This document shows positions 24,700-31,900 of a stretch of DNA of 64,000 nt, in pieces. Positions within the stretch are counted from its first letter, which is position 1. Each line of letters opens with the position of its first letter. The notes under the pieces were generated by a model. That model saw nothing but the letters and a program-made list of their open reading frames with translations. It was not told the origin of the DNA and ran no database searches. This DNA comes from Pseudoclavibacter sp. CFCC 11306 (GTDB lineage: Bacteria > Actinomycetota > Actinomycetes > Actinomycetales > Microbacteriaceae): the NCBI RefSeq assembly GCF_008831235.1, contig NZ_WBKF01000003.1, positions 299,699-363,698 of the forward strand. The letters run 5' to 3'. The position numbers were made by a program, and so were the translations under genes.

Positions 24700-27600
24700 C
24701 TAGGCGCGACGACGACGCACGGCCAGGAGAGCACCGGCGCCAACGATCAACAGCGCCACACCTCCGAGCACACCCGCAACGCCTGCACCCGTGTGCGCAA
24801 GCGTGCCCGAGTTCTGCGTGCCGGTCGCATCCTTGCCATCCTGGCCGGGCTTGACCGGGGCCTGCTCGCCAGAATCATTCTGGTCAGGAGTCGCGCCCTG
24901 ATTCTCATCCGTCTCAGGCACAGTGATGCCAGCCCAACCGAGGAAGTCTCCGTCAGCCTTCTGCACGGCAAGCTTGTGATCGCCGACGCCGAGTTTCGCG
25001 ACGTCGATCGCGATCTGACCGTCGGTCAGCTTCGCCCAGCCGAGACCCTGAGGCGTCGAGTAGCCGTAGACGTAGAGCGACTCGCCTTCCTGGACGTTGG
25101 GAGCCTCCACCTTCAGCGTTGCCACCGTGCCATTAAGGGATACCAGCGACACACCGCCACGGTTCTGATCTGTCAGATCGTCCGAGTGTGCATACGTGGC
25201 AGTAGGCGGAATGACCTCGACAGTGACGGTGACCGACTTCTTCGTTTCGTTGCCGGCAGCATCTTTCACCGAATAGGTCAGCGTGTACTCGCCCACCTTC
25301 GAGGTATCCACCGTACCCTCAACAACGACCTTGTCAGTCAGATCGCCATCGACGTTGTCCTTAGCCGAAACACCAGCCTTCGGATCAAACGCATCGCCCA
25401 CGTTCACCGTCTGATCGGCGGGAACAGTCAGCTCCGGAGCCGTCTTGTCAGCAACAGTGACAGTGACCGACTTGGTCGTCTCGTTGCCGGCAGCATCCTT
25501 CACCGAATAGGTCAGCGTATACTCGCCCACCTTCGAGGTATCCACCGTACCCTCAACAACGACCTTGTCAGTCAGATCGCCATCGACAGCATCCTTGGCC
25601 GAAACACCAGCCTTCGAATCAAACGCATCGCCCACGTTCACCGTCTGATCGGCGGGAACAGTCAGCTCCGGAGCCGTGACGTCAGGGCCTCCGGTGAGCG
25701 ACTCGGGATACCCCTGGAACGGAATGATCGTCGGTACGGAGGTCGCGGGCTGGAAGCCCTGAGGAGTGACGTCACCCGGAACAGGCGGGGTGCCTTCGCT
25801 CACCACCGAAACAGGCCCAAAGGCACCTGCACCTTGCGGGTCAAGAAGGTTCCCGGTTTGGTCCACCGACAGACTCCCCGAAAGCAGCTGCACGTCAAAA
25901 CGGTCTCCGGGTTTGAGGTCGGACGAGACGTCCGAGTTCGCCGTTGTCGGCACAGGAATGCTCACAGAGAAGTTCCCCGAGCCGTCTGCCTGAGCGATCG
26001 CATTGACCTGACGAGCTTTCCAATCATCTGGAGCTGCGTTCTCACCAGTGTTCTCCACAGGATACTTCGAAGTGAGGAAGGTACCCGCTGGAGTCTTGAC
26101 CTTGAAGGCAACACGGGCACCACCGGTGCCTGCCTTGTTCAGCCAGTTGCTGCCGGTCACCACGATATTGCCGTCTGCGGTCACCTGGTCAGTCCACGTG
26201 ATCTGGCGAAGCTTCCCCTGCTCATTATTGCCATAGGGCTTCGACTGATGGGTTTCTCCCGGTGCCACAGCTGCCGCCGTGGTCTGGAACGGCGCCTGCA
26301 CAGATGTCACCGGCTCGTTGTCGAGCAGAAAGAGCGTGTGCTCGCCGGCAGTCGTAGGAACGCCTGCCGAAGTCTTCGCCGGAACCGTGATCTTCTCATT
26401 CGTGAAGCTGCCGTTTGCGTCCGTTACGATTCGCGCGCGGGTTGCATTGGGCGCGTCCTCGCCGTCATCCGCGGCGATCTGCCCGTATGCATCACGATCG
26501 ATCTTCACCGCAAGGTGCTGGTTCGGCTCGAATCCACTGCCCGAGACCACAAGTGGCTGTTCGGTATCGCCCGGGATGACCTGCTTGGTGTTCTGTGCAT
26601 AGACGCGAGCAGTGGTCTTGCCCGGAGTGATCTTCGTGATGTCATCGGCGTTGACTGGCGTGGGATCCGCCGTTGAGCCTTTGACCTCGGTGTTGGCACT
26701 GATCGACTTGCCAGTGAGAATATCGAGCGCGTACGGAATGGTCGCGTTCTGGTTTCGTCCGGCCTTGTCAACGACGAAGGCGCTGCCGTCGGCCACGACG
26801 AGGTGGTTTGCTGATTTGTCAGCGATCTTCACCGTGTTGATGACACCGTGGCTCAGACCGTCGACGACCGAGACCGTGCCGTCTTTGAAGTCTGCCGCAT
26901 AGATCAGGTGCTTTTCCTGATCGACAGCCACAGCCAGAGCACTGTTGCCGGTATTCACCTCGTACTTAAGCGCACCGGTGTTGATGTCGTACGCCTGCAG
27001 CGCGAGTGCGCCACCGCCTTGGTTCGCGGTGTAGACCTCACCCAGTTTCGCGTCGATGGCGACGTTCGACGAGCTGAACGTCTTGCCGTCGGTCTTCGTC
27101 TGAAGATCAATTCTCTTCGAGATCTCCTGCTTCTCGAGATCGATCTCGTAGATCTTGTTCAGTGACATGTCGCTCGTGTAGAGCTTGCCGTTCGCCTCAT
27201 CGAGAGCGAATCCCATGGTCACGGTGCCTTCACCGGTCTCGATGCTCTTGACCTGCTCATGCGTCTTGGCGTCGTACACCTGGACACCATGGCTGTTGTC
27301 TCCGCCGCGTGCAGCTGCAGAGACGTAGACGAAGCCCCGCTTCTCATCGACGATGACTTCACGCGGGTGAGAGAGTTCCTGCTCCACCTTGGTCGTGCCG
27401 GCCTTGTAGGTCGTCGACTTCGTTGCACCAGTATTGTCAGTCGTCGTCACGACCTCATCCTGATCGCGCACGGTGGAGTTCTCGTCGTAGCTGCTCCAGA
27501 CCTTGCCCAGCGTGTTGAGGTCGAAGGATGACACCTGGTTGTCTCGAGTATTGGTGACCCAGACCTGCCCGTTCGCGTCGTCAACGTCGATGCCGTATGC

Positions 27601-28014
27601 GCCCAGACGCTTGACGCCTGCGTGCGAGACGACGCCGTCTTTGGTCTCGTCACGAGCAATGGTCGGCAGCTCTGCGAGAGCCTCGACCTTGAGGGTCTTG
27701 GGATCGAGCTTGGCAATCGTGCTGGTCACGATCGGCGGTCGTCCGACCGAGCCCGTGACATAGAGCGCATCCTGCGACGACGAGTAGGCAATCTGATACT
27801 GCCCGGGGATGCTCTGCGTCTTCTCTGACGTGATCGCGATGTCACGTGTGACCGGGGTGATCTGCGATGCCTCATCTGCAGCCGACGCCTGCAGTGGAGC
27901 GATTAGCGCGCCGCTTGCGGCAAGCGCGAGGCCGAGGGTACCCGCACCGGCTCGACGCAGGAATGATCTGCCTCGTCGATTCGATACAGAGCCCACATGA
28001 TTGACAGCTGTCAT
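24700..28014 (-). CDS. LAXTG-anchored giant surface protein with beta-propeller and tandem Ig-like repeats
   Basis: A 1,104-residue protein. The signal sequence occupies residues 1-46 (twin-Arg-containing RRGRSFLRRAGAG, ending QASAADEA). A YncE-like beta-propeller spans about 60-480 (GQVWVTNTRDNQVSSFDL, LNKIYEIDLEKQEISKRI, GTVSVVDGLSHGVINTV). Beta-sandwich modules follow to about 760, including VTGSNWLNKAGTGGARVAFKVK and ADGSGNFSVSIPVPTTANS. Two nearly identical 78-residue DUF5011-type Ig repeats come next (about 775-930), then a membrane-proximal domain shared with the 794-residue protein, a Gln/Asp linker, and LAHTG at 1072-1076 with helix and RRRRA. I start at the ATG at 28014, preceded by GAAGGAAG; the frame runs 77 codons further but crosses the promoter and iron box. 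The ligand is unknown. Confidence 0.87.
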   Translation of the reverse strand: MTAVNHVGSVSNRRGRSFLRRAGAGTLGLALAASGALIAPLQASAADEASQITPVTRDIAITSEKTQSIPGQYQIAYSSSQDALYVTGSVGRPPIVTSTIAKLDPKTLKVEALAELPTIARDETKDGVVSHAGVKRLGAYGIDVDDANGQVWVTNTRDNQVSSFDLNTLGKVWSSYDENSTVRDQDEVVTTTDNTGATKSTTYKAGTTKVEQELSHPREVIVDEKRGFVYVSAAARGGDNSHGVQVYDAKTHEQVKSIETGEGTVTMGFALDEANGKLYTSDMSLNKIYEIDLEKQEISKRIDLQTKTDGKTFSSSNVAIDAKLGEVYTANQGGGALALQAYDINTGALKYEVNTGNSALAVAVDQEKHLIYAADFKDGTVSVVDGLSHGVINTVKIADKSANHLVVADGSAFVVDKAGRNQNATIPYALDILTGKSISANTEVKGSTADPTPVNADDITKITPGKTTARVYAQNTKQVIPGDTEQPLVVSGSGFEPNQHLAVKIDRDAYGQIAADDGEDAPNATRARIVTDANGSFTNEKITVPAKTSAGVPTTAGEHTLFLLDNEPVTSVQAPFQTTAAAVAPGETHQSKPYGNNEQGKLRQITWTDQVTADGNIVVTGSNWLNKAGTGGARVAFKVKTPAGTFLTSKYPVENTGENAAPDDWKARQVNAIAQADGSGNFSVSIPVPTTANSDVSSDLKPGDRFDVQLLSGSLSVDQTGNLLDPQGAGAFGPVSVVSEGTPPVPGDVTPQGFQPATSVPTIIPFQGYPESLTGGPDVTAPELTVPADQTVNVGDAFDSKAGVSAKDAVDGDLTDKVVVEGTVDTSKVGEYTLTYSVKDAAGNETTKSVTVTVADKTAPELTVPADQTVNVGDAFDPKAGVSAKDNVDGDLTDKVVVEGTVDTSKVGEYTLTYSVKDAAGNETKKSVTVTVEVIPPTATYAHSDDLTDQNRGGVSLVSLNGTVATLKVEAPNVQEGESLYVYGYSTPQGLGWAKLTDGQIAIDVAKLGVGDHKLAVQKADGDFLGWAGITVPETDENQGATPDQNDSGEQAPVKPGQDGKDATGTQNSGTLAHTGAGVAGVLGGVALLIVGAGALLAVRRRRA
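25219..25686 (-). repeat. Tandem near-identical 234-bp coding repeat (DUF5011-type Ig domain)
   Basis: Two 234-bp (78-codon) copies lie head to tail inside the LAHTG surface-protein gene. They differ at only a few positions, for example DSKAGVSAKDAVDG against DPKAGVSAKDNVDG. Such DNA-level identity indicates recent duplication or gene conversion and a substrate for copy-number change. Confidence 0.88.
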
Positions 28015-28103
28015 CTGTACGCCACTTCCTTCTTTCGTATTGGCAGTCGACAATCCTCTGTCGTTAGAGAGGCAGACCTTGCTATATTGATGCGCGTGCA
28101 TGC

Positions 28104-28120
28104 AGGCGAGGCTTACCTCA
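28104..28120 (-). promoter_or_regulatory. DtxR/IdeR-like iron box between the LAHTG gene and an AraC regulator gene
   Basis: On the minus strand TGAGGTAAGCCTCGCCT matches 12 of the first 17 positions of the IdeR/DtxR consensus, the best match in the window. It lies 90 nt before the LAHTG gene start and 47 nt before the divergent AraC gene start, and could control both. Confidence 0.6.
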
Positions 28121-28166
28121 GAACTCAGGACGGACCTGCACCAGCTTGGCAAAGGAGGCCATCTCT

Positions 28167-29045
28167 GTGAACTCGATAAGAAGAAATTCTGCATCTCGAG
28201 CACAGGTGCATGGCATCCGACAGCCAGATCAAGCCAATCGGACACTCGAGCTGGCGCATCGAATCGGCACAGTCATACTCGCTCTCGAAGGGCAGCATCG
28301 AGTCGCCCTTGCCTCTGTCGAACATGTGGTCACCCCACGTGTCGTTCTCTGGGTGCCCGCAGACGTCGCTGCTGCCGACCAGCTCGACGGGCAGCTCACG
28401 CACTCTTTGACGATGCTGCCAGTGACCGCCCACGCATCCACTGCTGAGTCCCTCTTCGATCTCGCGCCTTCATCGCTCACAGCTCTGCTCGTCGATGACG
28501 AGGTTCAGCATCAGATTCTGCAGCGTATCTCTCATCAGCTGCTGCACGGGTGCGATTCAGTCGAGCATCGCGGCCTGTGTCTGCGCGCGTGCGGAGCCAG
28601 CACGCAGGCACTCATGTCCGCGATAAGCAGCTGCGAGGTCATCACGGCACAGGTTCCCTGCGCGAGGTCAGAAGACGCCGAGTGGATCGCACAGCAGCTT
28701 CGCGAGTGCCCCGCCGACAGTCGTACCGCCGCACAATTCGCCGCAGCCCTCGGGGTGAGCAGCAAGACCGTTCAGCGCAGCTTTCAGCGGGAGACTGGAA
28801 TGACCTTCAGCGCCTATCGTCAGCGGGCGCGCGCGCTGTACGCCCTCGAACGTCTGACGGCCGGCACTGATCTCGCCGTGCTCGGGGCCGCCGCGGGCTA
28901 TACCTCGGCCTCAGCGTTCGCCCAGGCATTTCGACAGCAGATCGGGATGTTGCCATCGGCACTGCTGAGGCAGAGTTGCGAGCTGATCGAATTGCCCCGG
29001 CAGCCGGCCGCCGAACGGAACTCGGACATCCGCCGCTCAGCCTGA
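28167..29045 (+). CDS. AraC-family transcriptional regulator (second), iron-region
   Basis: A 292-residue regulator with a cupin-like N-terminal domain (LALEGQHRVALASVEHVVTPRVVLWVPADV), a helical middle, and a C-terminal AraC HTH pair (AAQFAAALGVSSKTVQRSFQRETGM, then VLGAAAGYTSASAFAQAFRQQIG). The start is the GTG at 28167, placed by a strong AAAGGAGG at 28151-28158 eight nt upstream. An in-frame TTG 21 nt earlier lies before that site. It is divergent from the LAHTG surface-protein gene and shares the intergenic iron box with it, so it is probably the local activator or repressor. It is clearly a paralogue in type, though not in close sequence, of the regulator at 23896. Confidence 0.9.
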   Translation: MNSIRRNSASRAQVHGIRQPDQANRTLELAHRIGTVILALEGQHRVALASVEHVVTPRVVLWVPADVAAADQLDGQLTHSLTMLPVTAHASTAESLFDLAPSSLTALLVDDEVQHQILQRISHQLLHGCDSVEHRGLCLRACGASTQALMSAISSCEVITAQVPCARSEDAEWIAQQLRECPADSRTAAQFAAALGVSSKTVQRSFQRETGMTFSAYRQRARALYALERLTAGTDLAVLGAAAGYTSASAFAQAFRQQIGMLPSALLRQSCELIELPRQPAAERNSDIRRSA

Positions 29046-29091
29046 CCGCCTTCGTCAGTCGCTCTTCAAAGCGCTGGCCGCACGTCGGCTA

Positions 29092-29886
29092 CTAGCGCAG
29101 CGCAAGCCGCTGCTCGTGGAGCACTTCCAGCAGAGGAGCCTTCTCGGCCGCCCCGCTGCCTGGCTTTGTGGCGATCTGGTGTGAGAACGAATCGATGCGA
29201 CGGCTGGTGTCGCGAAGGTCATAGTAGGTCTGCACGATCTCGTCGTAGGCTGCGAGCGCGTCATCGTGGTCGGTGAGATCTGGGTATGCGTCAACGCCGA
29301 CCGTGATCTCTTTGGGCAGGCGCGGCTTGAGCTGCGGCTCCTGGTCAGGGTGGCCGATCAGCAGTCCGACCAGAGGAAACGTGCGAGTCGGCAGCTGCAA
29401 CGCGTCAATGACTTTACGGGGGTCTCCCCCGATGCTGCCCAAGTAGACGGTGCCGAGTCCAAGTGATTCAGCGGCCACGACCACGTTCTGCGCCGCGATC
29501 AGGATGTCTTCGACGCCTTGCAGAAACAGGGCGGTGGTCTCGAGCGGATCGAGGCTTCGTCCCTGCCGCTCGCGAATCTGTGCGTTGCGGTACAGATCGA
29601 CGACGAAGACGAGCAGCTCGCCCCGGTCGCCGCCGACGTAGGGCTGACCCGACGACTCGAAGATGCGCTGACGCACCTCTGGGTCTTTCACTCGGATGAT
29701 CGTTCGCTGCTGGTAGAAGCTGCTGGTCGCCGCCTGTGACGCGACGTCGAGCAGCGTCTGCATGGTCGACTCGTCGACCGGCTCTGCCGTGTACGCGCGG
29801 ATGCTGCGGTGTGCGAGCTGCGCGGCGATCGTCGCGTTGGGTGCTGAGTTCACTTCGTCTGCCGATGTCGACTTCTGTGCAGGCAT
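29092..29886 (-). CDS. NADPH-dependent nitroreductase/flavin oxidoreductase (NfsA/NfrA type)
   Basis: A 264-residue FMN enzyme of the NfsA/FRP/NfrA subgroup: HRSIRAYTAEPVDESTMQTLLDVA at the N-terminus, the FMN-binding stretch QAATSSFYQQRTII, ESLGLGTVYLGSIGGDPRKVI, LVGLLIGHPDQEPQLKPRLPKE, and the C-terminal helix YDEIVQTYYDLRD. These are all family-typical. It reduces nitro compounds, quinones, flavin or disulphides with NADPH. It lies at the edge of the iron region and converges with the second AraC gene, so a role in iron reduction is possible but unproven. Confidence 0.9.
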   Translation of the reverse strand: MPAQKSTSADEVNSAPNATIAAQLAHRSIRAYTAEPVDESTMQTLLDVASQAATSSFYQQRTIIRVKDPEVRQRIFESSGQPYVGGDRGELLVFVVDLYRNAQIRERQGRSLDPLETTALFLQGVEDILIAAQNVVVAAESLGLGTVYLGSIGGDPRKVIDALQLPTRTFPLVGLLIGHPDQEPQLKPRLPKEITVGVDAYPDLTDHDDALAAYDEIVQTYYDLRDTSRRIDSFSHQIATKPGSGAAEKAPLLEVLHEQRLALR

Positions 29887-30083
29887 TGTGCTCTCCGTTC
29901 ATCACGTCGTCTGAGCGCCCGGGACGGCGCGGCGCTGGTCGCGCGACGGCGACGAACCGTCACGCAGCAGATTCTACGACCTGTGCGACACGTCGTTCCG
30001 TAACGATTCGATCACTGTCGTCGGCATGTCGCGCGCAATGTCAGAGGCTTCTCATAGACTCTTCTCAGACGGGGAGGCGAGTT

Positions 30084-30791
30084 ATGGAGAACAACGATGT
30101 GACTACGGTCGCTTTCATCCTGCTCATCGTGGCCGGTTCGCTGCTCGTCATCGTCGTCGGGCTGCTGCTCATGTACGTGGTCATTCGTGAAGCCGTGCGG
30201 TCTGGCACACGCACCGCCCTGCGCGAATACGAGCACGAGAAGGCTCAGCGTCGCGCCAGGCTCGAACGCGAGAAGCGCGCGAAAGCCGCAGCGCAGACAT
30301 CTCGTTCTGCAGGTGCACGTGCACCTGCCTCCGCCGGTGCCGCAGCCGTCACTCCTGCCCCGACTGAGGCAAAGAAGAGCGTCTGGCAGAAACCCAGGCG
30401 AAAGACCGCGGCTAAGGCAGCCGCCAGTTCAGTCCCTCACGCATCGCCGGCTCAAGCTGCGACGAACTCGCCGTCCCACGTGCAGCCGACCACCGCATCC
30501 GCATCGTCATCGGCAGCTGCGACCCAGGTCACCGGACAGACCCGTGCTGCGCGCCGCACAGCAGAGGCGGAGTCTCCGCGGTCGCATTCCTGGACCTCAT
30601 GGTGGTCGCGCAGCACTCGCAACACGGCCTCACCCGACACATCCGGCACGCCAGCCATCATGCAGGGCACGACAGAGGCCGATGCCCATGGGGCTGCCGC
30701 GACCGACGAGGCTCAGTCCACGGGCGCACCCGGTGCGCGAGCCCAGGGGATTCTGGCACAAGAGACCGCTCCGATGCGTCAGGCCAGCTGA
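30084..30791 (+). CDS. Single-pass membrane protein with long disordered Ala/Ser-rich tail
   Basis: A 235-residue protein. One membrane helix occupies residues ~9-32 (AFILLIVAGSLLVIVVGLLL), followed by a strongly charged helix (REYEHEKAQRRARLEREKRAK) likely to lie on the inner membrane face, then a ~150-residue tail rich in Ala, Ser, Thr and Pro with no predicted fold. A GGGGAGG ribosome-binding site at 30071-30077 fixes the ATG at 30084. It lies 95 nt before the glutaminase gene on the same strand. I recognise no family. Confidence 0.7.
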   Translation: MENNDVTTVAFILLIVAGSLLVIVVGLLLMYVVIREAVRSGTRTALREYEHEKAQRRARLEREKRAKAAAQTSRSAGARAPASAGAAAVTPAPTEAKKSVWQKPRRKTAAKAAASSVPHASPAQAATNSPSHVQPTTASASSSAAATQVTGQTRAARRTAEAESPRSHSWTSWWSRSTRNTASPDTSGTPAIMQGTTEADAHGAAATDEAQSTGAPGARAQGILAQETAPMRQAS

Positions 30792-30886
30792 CCGGCGCCT
30801 GAAGAGATCTCCCCCGCGCACTTCTCCTCAGTCGTCGATTCTCACGAGCGCATTTCTCTGTTTTACGGATACGAAGAGGCGTAGTC

Positions 30887-31900
30887 ATGATCACTTCAGA
30901 ATCTCAGACGGTCGATCAACAGGTGTCGACCGGGCATCTTCCCGGGGAGGCCGAGGTCGCTTCGCTGACGACCACCGCCTATGAGCGCTATCGCCAATTG
31001 GACGACGGACGGGTGGCCGACTACATTCCCGCGCTGGCCAAGGCGGATCCGGCGCTGTTCGGCCTGTCAGTCAGCGAGGTGAACGGCGCTACACACGATG
31101 CTGGCGACAGCGACTACTCGTTCTCCATCCAGTCGGTCTCCAAGGCATTCGTGTACGCACTGGTGTGCGAAGCCTATGGCCATGCAGTCGTCAAAGAGAG
31201 AGTCGGCGTCGACAACACCGGTCTGCCTTTCAACTCCGTGATGGCACTCGAACTCAACGGCGGCCACCCGATGAACCCCATGGTCAATGCTGGGGCGATC
31301 GCGACGACCGCGATGATGCCCGGAGCCACGCCCGCAGAGCAATGGGAGCTGATTCGCACCGGCCTTTCGACTTTCGCAGGTCGCCAGCTGACCATGGACG
31401 GTGAGGTCTATGCCTCAGAGATGAAGACCAACTCTCGCAACAAAGGCATCGCCCGACTGCTCGAAAGCTATGGACGCCTCGACCACGACCCTTTGGACAT
31501 GGTCGACATCTATACCCGGCAGTGCGCGATGCTCGTCACCTCGCACGATCTCTCAGTGATGGGGGCGACGCTCGCCGACGGAGGCATGAACCCGGTGACG
31601 GGTGAGCAGGTCGTATCGGCCGAGGTCTGCAGAGACACGCTCTCGGTGCTCGCCGCGAGCGGAATGTACGAACGGTCAGGCGAATGGCTGTTCGAGATCG
31701 GGATTCCTGCGAAATCAGGTGTGGCAGGGGGCATCGTCGCGATCGCTCCCGGCAAGGGCTCCATCGGCGCGTTCTCCCCGCGCCTGAACTCCGCAGGAAA
31801 CAGTGTGCGCGGCCAGCGTGCGATTGCATATCTCTCTCGGGCACTGGGCCTGAATCTCTTCGCCTCCGACAGCAAACGACAGACAGGAAAGGTCGCCTGA
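30887..31900 (+). CDS. glsA: Glutaminase (serine-dependent, GlsA type)
   Basis: A 337-residue glutaminase, hydrolysing glutamine to glutamate and ammonia. The beta-lactamase-like active site shows the Ser-x-x-Lys nucleophile in FSIQSVSKAF, with the conserved ELNGGHPMNPMVNAGAI, the Tyr/Asn region SYGRLDHDPLDMVDIYTRQ, and SGVAGGIVAIAPGKGSIGAFSP. The ATG at 30887 follows GAAGAGGCG. Its TGA overlaps the start of the MFS gene (TGATG), so the two are translationally coupled. The ammonia released is used for acid resistance in some bacteria, but nothing here proves that role. Confidence 0.95.
   Translation: MITSESQTVDQQVSTGHLPGEAEVASLTTTAYERYRQLDDGRVADYIPALAKADPALFGLSVSEVNGATHDAGDSDYSFSIQSVSKAFVYALVCEAYGHAVVKERVGVDNTGLPFNSVMALELNGGHPMNPMVNAGAIATTAMMPGATPAEQWELIRTGLSTFAGRQLTMDGEVYASEMKTNSRNKGIARLLESYGRLDHDPLDMVDIYTRQCAMLVTSHDLSVMGATLADGGMNPVTGEQVVSAEVCRDTLSVLAASGMYERSGEWLFEIGIPAKSGVAGGIVAIAPGKGSIGAFSPRLNSAGNSVRGQRAIAYLSRALGLNLFASDSKRQTGKVA

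Noticed and set aside
24643..26676. 677-residue + strand open frame opposite the LAHTG protein gene
   Set aside because: It is the shadow of a clear surface-protein gene on the minus strand with signal peptide, repeats and sorting signal. The + frame shows no family features.
16784..28014. HtaA-type haem-uptake proteins
   Set aside because: No HtaA sequence pattern is recognisable in any of the four surface proteins, so I describe them by visible domains only.
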